From: Mesostigma viride
Taxonomy: Eukaryota > Streptophyta > Mesostigmatophyceae > Mesostigmatales > Mesostigmataceae
Direction of reading: 5' to 3'
NCBI GenBank assembly: GCA_009746045.1
Contig: RPFO01002133.1
Location: 63,394-127,393, forward strand
DNA length: 64,000 bases
Of this stretch, positions 1 to 11,600 are shown piece by piece. The notes below the pieces were generated by a model. The model worked only from the letters and a program-made list of their open reading frames with translations, made no database searches and was not told the DNA's origin. Position 1 is the first letter of the stretch. Each line of letters begins with the position of its first letter. The position numbers and the translations under genes are program-made.

Positions 1-348
1 TCCCACGCTGTTTAGTGCCCAGAAAGCCGTCCCAATATATTTGAAGTAGTAGAAAGCAGTCCCGTTGGGAGTCATGTGAGCTTAAGGGATCAACGGCTGC
101 CCCCTCTCTGTGCTCCTATGTATACCCCTTCTGTTGGTCTATGTTCCCCTTTTTGCCGCTCTACGTTCGCCTTTTTGCCCCTCCGCGTTCGCCTTTTTGC
201 CCCTTCACATTCCTGTACGCTCTCCTGTCTTTCCCCTTACTCCCGGTACTGCGTGGGGAAGCCTTGCACGTCCAGCAACGTGCGTTTTCAAGTTGGAATT
301 CGCGTTTTGTAGTTGGAATTCGTCCCTGCATGCTTCCCGTTGCTATCT

Positions 349-575
349 ATGCTTCCCCACCCCTTTTATTCCTCTTTTTATGCTCTGTGTTTGGCCATGC
401 TCCTCTATGCCTCCCCACCCCTTCGATTCCTCTTATGCTGCTCTGTGTTTGGCCATGCTCCTCTATGCCTCCCCACCCCTTTTATTCCTCTTGTGCTGCT
501 CTGTGTTTGGCCATGCTCCCCTATGCCTCCCCACCCCTTTTATTCCTCTTTTGCTGCTCTGTGTTTGGCCATGCT
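349..575. repeat. 58-bp minisatellite, 4 copies, in COG7 intron
   Basis: Four imperfect tandem copies of a pyrimidine-rich ~58-bp unit with the shared core TGTTTGGCCATGCTCCTC. They lie directly upstream of the COG7 exon starting at 663. A 22-bp unit (CGTTCGCCTTTTTGCCCC) is also duplicated at about 160-206, and TAGTTGGAATTCG-like sequence is duplicated at 290-325. The array is the polypyrimidine-rich end of an intron. I see no exon in 1-662. Confidence 0.85.
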
Positions 576-662
576 CCTGTTCGCTTGCCTACCTCTCATG
601 TCCCTCTCACGCTCCCGCTTTCGGGCTCCTTTTATGATCCCCCCCGCCCCCCCCAACGACAG

Positions 663-3600
663 CCGACGGTGAGGAGCCATCGCGCCAATCCGGCGATGGC
701 TACCCGTTGTCGCAAGGCAGCGGGGGCCGAGGGGGTGCCAACAGCGGGTCGGGTGGGGCTGACAAGGAGCCAGTTCATGCGTGGGAGGTGCGCCTGGCGG
801 AGAACCACGGCAAGTGCCGGCGATTGCTAGCATTGCTGGAGCAGGCGCGTGACATGCGCCTCAACGCGCTCCCTCACACGTCGCAGAGGTATGCTTCGTC
901 TTCAACTCCCTCCTGCTCACCTATGATGTGTTCTGCTAATTCCCACTGCTCACGTATTTTATGTCCTGTCGACTCCTTCCTGCTAGTGACCGCAGTGGAT
1001 GGCGGCGACCTTTTCTTTTTAGCTCCCTCGTTCCTTTCTGGTATTGTTTTGAGCCCGCCTCGGCGACGATTTTCCGTGGGACGAATGAAGCAAGTGATGT
1101 CCACGATACTGTACTGACCAGCATGGAGGGAACATACAGATGAGGAAAGCGTAGAGTTTACCCTAAACGCTACAGTAACGCTGCTTTGAGCATACAATAC
1201 ATTACTAAATACAGTTTGATGTAAATAGGATTGGCGCTGCCATGGAAGGTAAGAATCCTCTTTATCAGCTCCGTGCTTCTTCCCGCAGATGCTGGCCTTG
1301 CCCATACGCCTGACATGCTTTGAACTTCCCCGCAACACGTGCACACACATACAATCCCCCCTCCCCCGCTTCAACCCCCCCTCCCCTCACCCCCCTGCAC
1401 CCTATCTATCCACCCATCTCCCCTTGCCTGGGACATGACCCTTGCACCTGCAGGGTGCAGACGTTTGTGGAGATGGTGCACGAGCTGGTGTACGATGTGC
1501 TCATGGCCAAGGTTCGCTGGCGATTTGCCAACGTAGCGGCCATGCCCGTCTGGCGCGAAGCGGTGGAACAGAACGAGTTTGAGCTGCCCAGCTTCAACGT
1601 GTACCCGCTCCCGTACGTGTGGTAGAGAGTTGTAGTATCACGGGTCATGTAGCTGGACACCTGCCTGTTCGTGTACGCATTATAGACTATTGTACTGTAG
1701 TGTCATGAGTAACATAATCCGTACCTGCCCGGTCGTGCGCATACCTGGTGTGGCCCATGCTATGAAGATTGTGGCTGCGTTCCGCTACGTATTTGATCCG
1801 CCACGTTTTGGTAATGAATCTGTACCTCCAAGTTTTGGTAATTAATATGTACCCACTCCCGTAATTGCCTAGTGTGGCCCACGCTTTTGATATCATGGCC
1901 GTGTTCCGGTAGGTAGTTAATCAACACTTACGTGTAAGTAAGTGTGTCTGCGTGCTTCTTAAATGGTAAATCAACATTTACCTGCTGCCATATTAACTGC
2001 ACAGGTTTGTAGTCTCGCGAGTATCATGATTACACAACATAACAGAAGTTGCATCTACCCACTCCTGCACGTGTGGCCCGCGCTACAAGTACTACGGCTG
2101 CGTTCACTTCCATTGTGGGTCCGCTCGATAGCCAGTGGATGTGTACCCGCTCCCCTATATGTAGACATCAAAGAGCAGACAAGCAATAGCTGATGAGTAC
2201 CCGCTCCCCTGTATGTAGACATCAAAGAGCAGACAAGTAGTAGCTGATGAGTACCCGCTCCCCTTTATGTAGACATCAAAGAGCATACCAGTAGTAGCTG
2301 ATGAGTACCCGCTCCCCTATATGTAGACATCAAAGAGCATACCAGTAGTAGCTGATGAGTACCCGCCCCCCTTTATGTAGACATCAAAGAGCAGACAAGT
2401 AGTGGCTGATGAGTACCCGCTCCCCTTTATGTAGACATCAAAGAGCAGACAAGTAGTAGCTGATGAGTACCCGCTCCCCTTTATGTAGACATCAAAGAGC
2501 ATACCAGTAGTAGCTGATGAGTACATGCGTGCCCATCTGCCCCGCTGGTTTGAGCTCCATCTACCCTGTTCCCCTACGTGCGATACTAGGGGATTGGATT
2601 AGGAAAATATAAATAAAAATATAAATATAGGGTGGCGCTCTAGTCAGGCAGTTGCGTGTACCAAAGAGACAACCAGCTTGTACTTTTATCATGGATTGAA
2701 TGAACGTCTACCCAATGCCGACCGTGGGGCATCTGCCAGCGAGTTTGTGATTACGTGAATAGTCGAAGTGAGTACGTCGATTGTCAATTTGTTTGGTACT
2801 TTCATGGCCTCGGATGAAGGCGGTTGTACCTTCTTATCTTGTAGTGATTTACTTATATGCTTGTGGGAAAATGTTATAAATCAGTATGTACCTACGCCTG
2901 CATGGGGCCTGGCAGGATGGTGTACCTCTAGGCAAATCGTTGATCATCAGTGCTCTAGTTGGTTAGTTGACGGCCCTTCTCCTGTATGTTACATAGGATA
3001 GGCCCATTTTGCAAACGTGGGGGTGGGGGGGGGGGGGGAGGCTTAATGCCCCTCTAACCGGACGACGGACGTAAACTTTCAGAATAAGATAGCCTCCCTG
3101 CTGACCCGGACCTGCTAAACAGGTCGCTTTGTAGGTTTATGCCGGTGATTTTTTTGGGGGGGGGGAGTACCGTCGCAGTTCCTACTACCCCCTGGGTTGA
3201 AAATGGGCCTAAAGTTGTGCAGTGCCTGCTATCATCAAGCTATAAGAGATTCCCTGTACTTGAGCGAAGTAATGATGAGGATGTTCCTGTCGTGGTGGGC
3301 CCACAAATATTGGCATCACGCGTCCATCACGCGTCCCTGCCCACCCCTGCAGCTACATCACCTCGGTGGGTGAGTACCTGCTGATGCTGCCGCAGCAACT
3401 CGAGCAGCTGACGATCCACCTGGAGGGCAGCGGCGGCATGCAGGCAGGAGGGGGCGGCGGCGAGGGCGAGGAATCCTACCTGGCCAGCGAATGGATGTTC
3501 CGGGTAAGGCCCCCCGCATATGCCTTTTCTTTTCCTTTCTGTTTTCTAGAGAGTGCGTACTGAAAGCGATTTTATAATCGATAGCGAATGGATGTTCGGG

Positions 3601-6030
3601 GTATGGCCGCGCATTCCTTTTTGTCCCTTACCCCCGTCTTCTTTGAGCGGATGGTAAAAATAGAGCAGAGTTCGTTTTATCTTGGTTTGTTTCCGAGATG
3701 GAAACATGCTGATTATCTAGAGTACACATACAGTCATTCCCGCGTTAAGTTACGATTCTTAAGGTTACATTCCCGCCTTAAGTTACGACGAAATGTGGGC
3801 GGCGACCGTAACTTAAACCTGGGTGCCATCGCAACTTAACGCGGCATTGAGCCAAACTGTAGGCGTCAGGCTACTTTTGGCTGCGGAGGAGGCCATTTTT
3901 GGCCAAGTCGGGACGTCCGGACTCCGAAATAGGGGACCCGCTATGCTATTAGCTCAGTGAGACGACTCAATCTAACTAAGATTGTGACGTTACAGTTTGT
4001 AAAGGAAGCGAAATAGGCCATTCTGAATGCTCCACTTATCAAATAGTCGCAATTAGGCCGAGCTCGGCAGGGAACAGCGAACCCGGATTCAGTTCCCGGA
4101 ACACAGAACACAGAGTCACAGAACATAGCTTGCGCCGGCAGGTATGGCAGGATGAACTGCTGAGCCGGATCTGAACTGAGGTGAACTAGCAAAGTCGCAG
4201 CTGCGCAGCCTCGCTATCAGCCTATCACCCAAGCATCCCGCAGCGCCCAGCCTCGCCGCATCCAGAAATAGTACGAAATCCGGTACTTTGAGCGGCCTTG
4301 ATGCTGCAGCTGAATCGGGCTTGACGAGAGCTGTCGAATGCCGTGTAGAAGTCCGTCAGAGGAGGAGGGGGTGGGCTGCTAGCCTAATTCTACCGTTAAG
4401 TTACGCTCCCGCGTTAAGTTACGACGCCCTGAAATTGGCGGCGATCGTAACTTAGGGCGGGAATGACTGTAGCTGAAGTGCCCCATGTGCGTGTGTGCAG
4501 CGAACAATTGCCCCACCAAAGATGATGGCGCAAGATCACAGGAGTTCCAAGTGATGAGAATGAAGGTCAGACAAACCGAAGGTTAGATCCTTTCTCTCCT
4601 ATACACCTCTCCATATCTTGCTATATCTCCCTCTCCCTCTCCAATACCTCATTCTAACCCACACCCTTTATTACCTTAATTCGGCCAAAATGCCACTGTA
4701 CTTTTTTATAACCCACAACCTGTGTACCATACAGGTGGCTGAGGGCGTTGCATCCCTCCATGTCACCAAGCAATGTCACAGCTCACTTCCACCCTACCCC
4801 ACTGCAACCCAAATGCCGCTACACCTGCACTTTATAATCATCGCAGGTGGCTGAGGGCGCCATCTCCTCTACACCACCGAACAAGACCAAAACTCACTTC
4901 TACCCTACCCCACTGTGACCCGCTCTCTATCACTGACGCAGGTGGCGGAGGGTGCCGTGTCCCTCTACGCGACGGAGCTGCTCTCCATCAAGGTGCTGAG
5001 TGACCCAGGGGCGGCCCAGCTCGGGGCGGACATCGAGTACATCTGCAACGTACTCACCGCGCTCAGCGTGGCCGTGCCTCCGTCGCTGGCCACCTTCCAG
5101 GTAAGGTCCAGGGAAGGGGGCCGTGTGCGGTAAGGTCCAGGGCAGGGGGCCATGTGCGGTAAGGGCCATATGATCAACGGTGTTTGGCGTATGAAATTCA
5201 TATGCCAATTAATTTACGCCCAACCCCGGTATATGAAGCGGTACGTGTGAGCCCTCACCAGAGGTGCTTGACATCATTCGTAAGGATACCTAAACGATGA
5301 CAACGTGTCTGGCCTTTGACCAGAGGTGCTTGACATCATTCGTAAGGATACCTAAACGATGACAACGTGTCTGGCCTTTGACCAGAGGTGCTTGACATCA
5401 TTCGTAAGGATACCTAAACGATGACAACGTGTCTGGCCTTCGAAGCTGTGGCACTGGATGGTTCACGAACTGCGAAGCTGTGGTTGCATGCCCTTCTCTC
5501 TTGGCCACCGTCTCTTGTCCACGCACGCGATGGGTAAAAAGACAATAAGGGAAAGGAACCGGAAGCAAGGTATAAATAAATGGTTGTCTCCTTGATATAA
5601 ATAAAAGGAACCGGGAGCAATATATAAATAAAAGGAACCGGGAGCACGCAGGCCTGCGGTGCCTTTGAAGGGGGCTATTGACACTGCCAGTCCCTGCATG
5701 GAAACGTCTGGTTGTATATGTATGCTGCTATGTATATTTACGTCACACGCAAGTCCGGTTGTCAGAGTCCATCCATGTCGTAAAGGGCTTAGAAACATCA
5801 TCAAGCGCTGCAGCCACGTGGTCGGATTATTTTTTAATGGCCTTCGATTACATTTGTTTACCGTACCTTTGTGCGCTTTGTTGCCCTTGTCGGCATGCTC
5901 ACCGTGGCAGGTGCTGGTGAGCGTGCCGGCGATTGAGATGCCAGGGATCATCCGCGCGGCCGAGGGTTCGCTGGACATCCGCACCGTGCAAGCCGTGTGC
6001 AAGATGCGCAAAGTGGAGCTCGCCGAATAA
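663..6030 (+). CDS. COG7: COG7, conserved oligomeric Golgi complex subunit 7 (3' part, five exons)
   Basis: C-terminal ~270 residues of COG7, a lobe B subunit of the COG complex that tethers retrograde vesicles at the Golgi. Exons: 663-888, 1454-1612, 3353-3503, 4942-5100, 5911-6030 (stop TAA). All joins are in phase and have GT-AG borders (donors GTATGC, GTACGT, GTAAGG, GTAAGG). Family landmarks in order: LLALLEQARDMRLNALP, ELVYDVLMAKVRWRF, YITSVGEYLLMLPQQLEQL, SEWMFRVAEGA, DIEYICNVLTALSVAVPP and a final VCKMRKVELAE. These match plant COG7, where the end reads VCKMRRISFD. The N-terminal part (roughly two thirds of a typical COG7) lies upstream of the window. A Gly/Ser-rich insert (residues about 20-40 of the visible part) and a Gly-rich stretch after PQQLEQL are lineage-specific loops. 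Its introns hold a MITE and several arrays built from its own splice junctions. Confidence 0.9.
2136..2522. repeat. 54-bp minisatellite (7 copies) seeded from a COG7 exon end
   Basis: Seven tandem copies of a 54-bp unit starting GAGTACCCGCTCCCCT(T/A)TATG and containing AGACATCAAAGAGCA. The unit start resembles the end of the COG7 exon at 1600-1618, which reads GTGTACCCGCTCCCGTACGT and includes the 5' splice site. More degenerate copies stand between the exon and the array near 1715-1745, 1849 and 2054, several followed by GTGTGGCCC as at the exon. Confidence 0.85.
3585..3632 (+). repeat. duplicate of COG7 exon end and 5' splice site
   Basis: AGCGAATGGATGTTCGGGGT at about 3589-3608 repeats the exon end AGCGAATGGATGTTCCGGGT at 3487-3506. 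The downstream stretch GGCC..GCAT..CCTTTT..CTT is also shared, so exon edge, donor and the start of the intron were copied together about 100 bp downstream. Confidence 0.75.
3729..4471. mobile_element. Tc1/mariner-type MITE in COG7 intron
   Basis: The terminal inverted repeats start CAGTCATTCCCGC and continue into TTAAGTTACG. The left one is at 3731 and the right one ends at 4469, matching over ~26 bp with two mismatches. Each end is flanked by TA, the expected target duplication of the IS630-Tc1-mariner superfamily. Internal copies of TTAAGTTACG in both orientations occur at 3765-3840 and 4390-4450. There is no transposase, so the 739-bp element is non-autonomous. It is inserted in the intron between the exons at 3353 and 4942. 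Confidence 0.8.
4690..4985 (+). repeat. tandem triplication of a COG7 3' splice site and exon start
   Basis: Three ~100-bp imperfect repeats, each ending in CAG|GTGGC(T/G)GAGGG: at about 4733, 4847 and 4942. Only the last is the true exon start (VAEGAVSLYATEL). The upstream copies read VAEGVASLHVTKQ and VAEGAI and then degrade. The intervening TCACTTC.ACCCTACCCCACTG is also shared. The copies are strong decoy acceptors. Confidence 0.8.
5099..5166 (+). repeat. triplicated COG7 5' splice site
   Basis: The donor after the exon ending at 5100 starts a 31-bp unit, GGTAAGGTCCAGGG(A/C)AGGG followed by GGCC(G/A)TGTGC. It occurs twice in full and a third time in part, giving three GTAAGG donors within 62 bp. 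Confidence 0.85.
5258..5440. repeat. 62-bp minisatellite, 3 copies
   Basis: Three nearly identical tandem units starting CCAGAGGTGCTTGACATCAT, each with a TCGTAAGGATACC segment, in the last COG7 intron. A second short array with GGAACCGG(G/A)AGCA and TATAAATAAA motifs follows at about 5565-5650. Confidence 0.85.
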
Positions 6031-7520
6031 CGGCACCACACTAGGCCTTGCGAGGGCGCGGCCCTTTCTCTTGCATCTATCTAGCTGCATCTATCTATCT
6101 AGCTAGCATTGCGCGAAGGGAACCCCAAGTGGGGGGTCCACCTCCTCTGCCGTGGTGGCTCATAGGCATAGATGCTAGAGTAGGGCTGCAACAGCAGTCA
6201 TGCATGAATTCTCTTTTCGTGGGGGCGAGCGGGGGAAACCACTGGGGAGGGACAAGGACATCCGCGAGGTTGTCGGCTCAACGTCGATGGCATGAGTGCA
6301 GTTTTGCACCTGTGGGCTGGCATTCGTTCTAGTATAATTAATGCACGAAAGTGCCTGCATCAAGAGGTCGTGGAGCACGTATTTGGAAGCCCATCACAAT
6401 ATTTGATGGGGGTGAGTTTTAGCAGGGATACCCCAGTGTGATTGTGGTTGCACACGCTCACACTCTGGTCAAGGGATTGTAGTAAAGAATAAAGAGGTGG
6501 CCCAGTCATGCTAAAGTTCCTGACAAAGGGAACAGAAACTACATCTTGTTGGAAGCAGAAATTCATTAAAATGTCTCGTAGTCACGCATCTCGTGCAGAA
6601 CAGAACCCCAGCCCTGGATGGGATGCATGCACTACTTTGCCATGTGTGCAACAGGGGCGCATGCATGTGTTGGATCGATCTGCATGATTCATCTGGATAG
6701 CTTTCAACTTGAGCTTCGACTTGGCTTCCTTGCCTTTGAAAGGCAAGGAGTTTGGTCGGGTTTGTCGGTCATCATGATCCGATGAGCCGCTGCATTCTAA
6801 CCGCGATCGACTCAGGAATTGGAAGACACAGTTACATATTTGCACGCATCTTGAGTTCCAGGCATTAATTAATTAATTAATTAAGTTCCAGGTATATCAT
6901 TATTATATCAAGGAGACAGCCAGCGCATCATTGTTATATATTGGCTGGCCAATGCACTGCATCCATGCTAGCTAGGTGGGTTCGGGCAGGCCTAATTTCT
7001 GGCAGTTTTGATCGGGCAGGCCAAATTACTTCGCATGGGTCGCACGGCGCGATTTTTTTTATTCCGAAAAATTAGATAAATTAATAATCAGGAAATTTTC
7101 TTGTATAGAGAGAATTATTTCGTTCCAGTCGATAGATAGCTCTAGGCGCCGCTGCTGGCAAGAGGCTGACCACCGAATCGATCAGCCGTACGTGCTACAC
7201 GGTAGCTTCAAGTCAATACATCCTTAGGCCCACAATTGCATGTGCACAGCTTGAATGGGATGGCCCGCCCTATGTCGCCGACCGGTTTTCATGCATGCAT
7301 AAACTGAAGTCTGGGCAAGCATGGCGGGCGCGCAGATGAAGGACGTAGTGAGGCTTGCATTGGCTCCTCTATAGTCCTCACACGGCGTTGAACCGCCAAG
7401 CGTCCTGGACTTAGATGTCTCACAGCAGGACATACAGATTTCTGGCATGCGTTGGTTGTCTAATCAATACAAGTCAGTTCAGGAGCAGTCAGTGAGTATA
7501 TTCCCACGCCTAGGACAAAC
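6031..7520. other. gene-free region downstream of COG7
   Basis: No ORF or exon with protein-like content was recognised. It holds a short (TCTA)n stretch at 6068-6100, a (TTAA)n run at 6866-6888 and a retroelement-type tag ATCAAGGAGACAGCCAGC near 6905. The latter two resemble sequences in the 3' ends of the LINE fragments elsewhere in the window. The COG7 polyadenylation site must lie here, but I cannot place it. Confidence 0.5.
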
Positions 7521-7524
7521 AATT

Positions 7525-7606
<82 letters not shown>

Positions 7607-7655
7607 GATCATCATCATCATCATCATCATTAAATTAAATTAAATTAAATTATAA
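7521..7655. repeat. compound microsatellite (AGC)n(GGC)n(ATC)n(TTAAA)n
   Basis: About nine AGC units pass into about sixteen GGC units, then ATC units, then four TTAAA units. The run directly adjoins the retroelement 3' end that starts at about 7650, so it may be, at least in part, the tail of that minus-strand copy. Confidence 0.85.
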
Positions 7656-8300
7656 CATGTCTCCGTTGGGAGATCATTGAATTGAATTGTAACATAACTC
7701 CGTTGGGAGTATATGTAGCACATAGCCCTTGAGAGGGGGCGTATGGCCTATCATACATCCTAAGCTACTTCCTGCAAGGGTGGGGATGTAAAGGACCCTT
7801 GCTCTAGGTGCACCAGGGCACGTGCATCCCCATGATCTTCAAGCTATGCCCAGCGAAGGGGGAGCCTGTCATGGGGGGGAAGATCAGCATAGCTATACAA
7901 AGAAGCTAGGGCATGGCGTCTCAGCAGAGAGTTATTCCCTGCATAGGCACAACAGAACTAAATAAAGCTAGGCATCATCTGGGGTGTGGCTCATCATAGG
8001 CACACATGTACATGATTAAATAAAGCGCGTGGCTTAGCTGGGAGAGTGCCTCTAGGAGGCGTACATGTACATGGCCACGGTCTATCTATTCTACACTACT
8101 ACTGCTATATTCCCCTAAGCTGGGGCGTCTGGAGTCGCTGGGGCCGCGGGGGGGGGGGGGTCGCCTGCCAGGGCTTATGGCCGACGTAGAATCGTGGGAG
8201 ATCATGTAGCACATATTCCAGGTTGGATGGGTGGTGTGGAGGAAGCCGCGTAATCGAACTAACCTAACTCTAAGCTATATCTAGTCTAGAAAAGCCTATC
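7650..8300 (-). mobile_element. LINE-family 3'-end fragments
   Basis: Contains CTCCGTTGGGAG hairpin motifs at about 7659 and 7699. From 7699 it shares ATATGTA.CACATAGCCCT and, further on, CAGAGAGTTATTCCCTGCATAGGCA with the copy at 22.7-23.1 kb. A second fragment near 8197 (GGGAGATCATGTAGCACATA) resembles 45.06 kb. No coding sequence remains. Confidence 0.6.
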
Positions 8301-8339
8301 TACGCTACTCATCAAAACGGCTCCTCCGTTTGGGGGGAG

Positions 8340-8510
8340 GGCAGCGTACGCCAATACGCCGTATAATACGGTAAATACGCCGTATTATACAATACGGCGA
8401 GGTTTGGCGTACTAACGTACTAGAAATACGCCGTATTGCGTTCTCAACGCAAATACGGCGCATAATACGTATTTTTCGCGTATTATACGGCGCCCGGCTC
8501 CGGAATTTGG
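8340..8510. repeat. palindromic GTATAATACGGC cluster
   Basis: At least six overlapping copies of (A)ATACGCCGTATTATAC-like sequence in both orientations, giving strong hairpin potential. A related cluster lies at 15905-15990 at the 3' side of a LINE fragment. Origin unknown. Confidence 0.7.
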
Positions 8511-8657
8511 CGCCAGAGCTAGTTTTGGCGTTGCTGACCTAGGCAGGTACGCAGCCTGAACCGTACTTGGGGAGTACGGGCCTACGGTTGGTCCCGCTTG
8601 TCATCTCTGCCAGTTGACGGCGTGGGTAAACGATGGCAAAACGAGACCGACTTGCAT

Positions 8658-11600
8658 AAATATGATACAGGCAGCCGTCACCAAACACAAGCTGGCTATG
8701 GTGGCCCTGACGGCGGACGAGATAGCACCTTACGTAGTAATCTAAACGCGAAACAAAGGGCAGATTCGGATTCAGCACGAAAAGGTACGTCTAGCCATCT
8801 CTTCTGAGGGGCGGAACAGCTAGCCGTCACTTGAAACGTGTGGGTAGAAGGAGCAGGCCTTACGAAATTCGTAAGTCCGCCCCTCGCCTCACTGTTTCTC
8901 GTGACGGCTACCCCATTATGGCATTCGGTCAGTGAGCCACGGCTCGGATTCGAAAACCCATCGGCAGGATGGACTAGGCCTGGGCCCCTCCACCTGGGTG
9001 GGCGAGTAGTCTCCTTGGAGCGTGACCTCCTGTACCCTCGGTTACCCTTTCACAGGCGCAATGACTATGGAATAGTTATCGCCACACCAGGTGATCCGCT
9101 ATCACCAAGACACCTCCATAACGACTTTTCTCAATACCTGCTGCCATTACCCAAACGTGGGTGTAATGCAGCCTTTCCAATCGCTTTGGTTCTGCTCACA
9201 GCACACTGCACAGTAGGTCTCTCTTTTAATGACTATCTCACGCCCACGCCCTGTGCATGTTGTGCCGTGTCTTTCACCTTTCGCAGGTCCAATCTCACCA
9301 CGCCATGGGGACCTACACGGAACCTACCCGGCCTGGTCCGCTGGAGCCCTGCAATGACATGAGTCAACTAACACTGGTATCGTGGAATGTCAGGGGGCTG
9401 AACACATACGGGTCACACACACCAGGGCAGGGACAGCGAATACCTCGCACACGAGAATTAGCAAATGCATTACACAACTTGCTCGAGCGCTACGTGGGCC
9501 CCTCGCATGAAATTTGGATAGGACTGCAGGAACATAAAATCCAAGAAGCTGCCACACGCACCGCCCTTAGAGCTGCTAGAGCACTTGCACCTAGGACAGT
9601 TCACCGTTGGGCATGGGCACGCGGTACACAAGGGGGCACTGCCCTCATTCAATACCGTAAACCTCCCAACCCTACGCTGACATGCCAGGACTGGGCTATA
9701 GCTACCGACACAGCGGAGGCTAGATGGCAGGGCCGTTGGACGCGGCAGTCCATTACATGGGCAGGAAATAAGGGATACATTATTAGTGTATATGCCCCAA
9801 CCGAGCCAACGGATCAAGCCTCATTCTACCCTTCCCTCTTCAAAATGGCCGCTGACCTTATCTCACAGGGGTTCGAAATTGCGTTGATGGGCGATTTCAA
9901 TATAGACCTGGATGAACACCCCCCTATACGCACAGCGGCCTTCAGTAAACAGATCATGGACCTGAACTTACAGGATGTCATCCGCTCACGAGACCACGGG
10001 CCCACTTGGCTGGCCACACGTTTAAATGTACGCACTACTCGTCGTCTTGATAAAATCTACATCACACCCGCATGGGCGGACCTAGTTTGCTACGCATCGG
10101 TCGACCGTTCTGTTAATTTTTCTGATCACTACCCACTCATCGTTACCCTTGCCCATCACACCAACTCCGCCCGGGGCCCCGGCATTCCCCGCTTAAACAA
10201 ACACCTACTCGCGGACGATAAGTACTACCTTGAGATCATGACACGCTGGCAGTCGTGGAGAGCCAGCAAGGGTAGCTACACAGACTGCTGCAGCTGGATG
10301 CAGGAGGGCCTAGCTAACATTCTAGAATTTTCCCAACTGTATTCACAAAATATCCGCCGCCAGAAAGGACAGGACTATCGGTACTACCAACGCATAGTGA
10401 ATAAACTCCAAGCGAAGCCTACCCTGTATCAATCGGAACTAACAAAACTTCAAAGAGCTCAGACCGAACTTGACAAACTACGTTTCGAGCGTCACACATT
10501 AGCACTAGACTCAGAAAATCTGTGGTGGCACCAGGTAGGAGAAAGAATGACCAAAGAGTTCTTTGCTCTGATTCCTACCCCTAAAGCTCACTCCTCTATC
10601 ACGGAAATCCAAGACGAACACGGCAGCCACCGAGACATCACCTCCATACTACAGAGTGGTCACCGTTACTACTCAGCTCTCTTTCTAAACGAACCCCATC
10701 CTGACTCATCTGCAGCCATGCAAAAAATCCTACATGCCATTCCCCGTCGCCTTACACCAGCTCAACAGCAGGAACTCGATCAAATCCCCTCCATGGAAGA
10801 GGCCACAACAGCTATGGAACACATCAAAACCGGTAGCGCCCCCGGGGTCGACGGTCTGCCTATTGAATTCTGGAAAACGTTCTGGTCCCTTCTACACATA
10901 GATTTCTACGAATGTATTCTTGAAATTTGGCGGCACGGTAAGGTGAGCGGCAGATGGGCTGAATCTGCGCTTATCTTACTGTACAAAAAAGGAGACAAGA
11001 CTCTATGGAAAAACTACCGCCCAATCCGTCTCCTTACGGTAGCGTACAAAATCATCAGTAAAATAATCCAACGACGCTTATACACCGTCCTAGACTTCCT
11101 CATTGGTCCGGAGCAAGTGGGCTTTAGGGCCAATCTCCACATCAACGACAGCATTACCCTCATCATGGACATTGTGGAAAAAGCCTGGCGCGACGATATA
11201 GAGGGTTTCATATTGTTTTGGGATTTTGAAAAAGCCTTTGACCGTATGTGCTGGGAATACCTAGAACACATTCTAACCGCACTAGGATTTGGCCCACAAC
11301 TCATGACCGTCATTATGGGTATGATCAAATCCCTGGCTTGGTATTTACTAATAGACGGACACAAGTCAGCGACCGGCGCTAGCTCACGATCGCTACCACA
11401 AGGAGATTGCATGTCCCCTATTCTATTTCTCTTGGCCCACGCAGGACTCTACTGGCTACACCAGAACGATCCTCGCATTCGGGGCTTCCCGACAGGTAAC
11501 GGTAAAGGTATATTCCAAACGGCTTATGTGGATGACACAACAAATGTTTGTATCTCTCTGCCTGAAGTGCATGCTGTCATGGATAATATCACTACCTATT

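Noticed and set aside
2136-2522. CRISPR-like direct repeats
   Set aside because: Units are contiguous without unique spacers, in a eukaryotic intron; it is a minisatellite. The same holds for the other arrays.
5463-6041. 192-codon minus-strand ORF opposite the last COG7 exon
   Set aside because: Antisense shadow; the plus strand carries conserved COG7 sequence and its stop codon.
8838-9362. 174-codon frame ending ATGA at the LINE endonuclease start, suggesting coupled translation of an ORF1
   Set aside because: It has no ATG except at its very end, no ORF1 domain, and a stop immediately upstream; probably 5' UTR.
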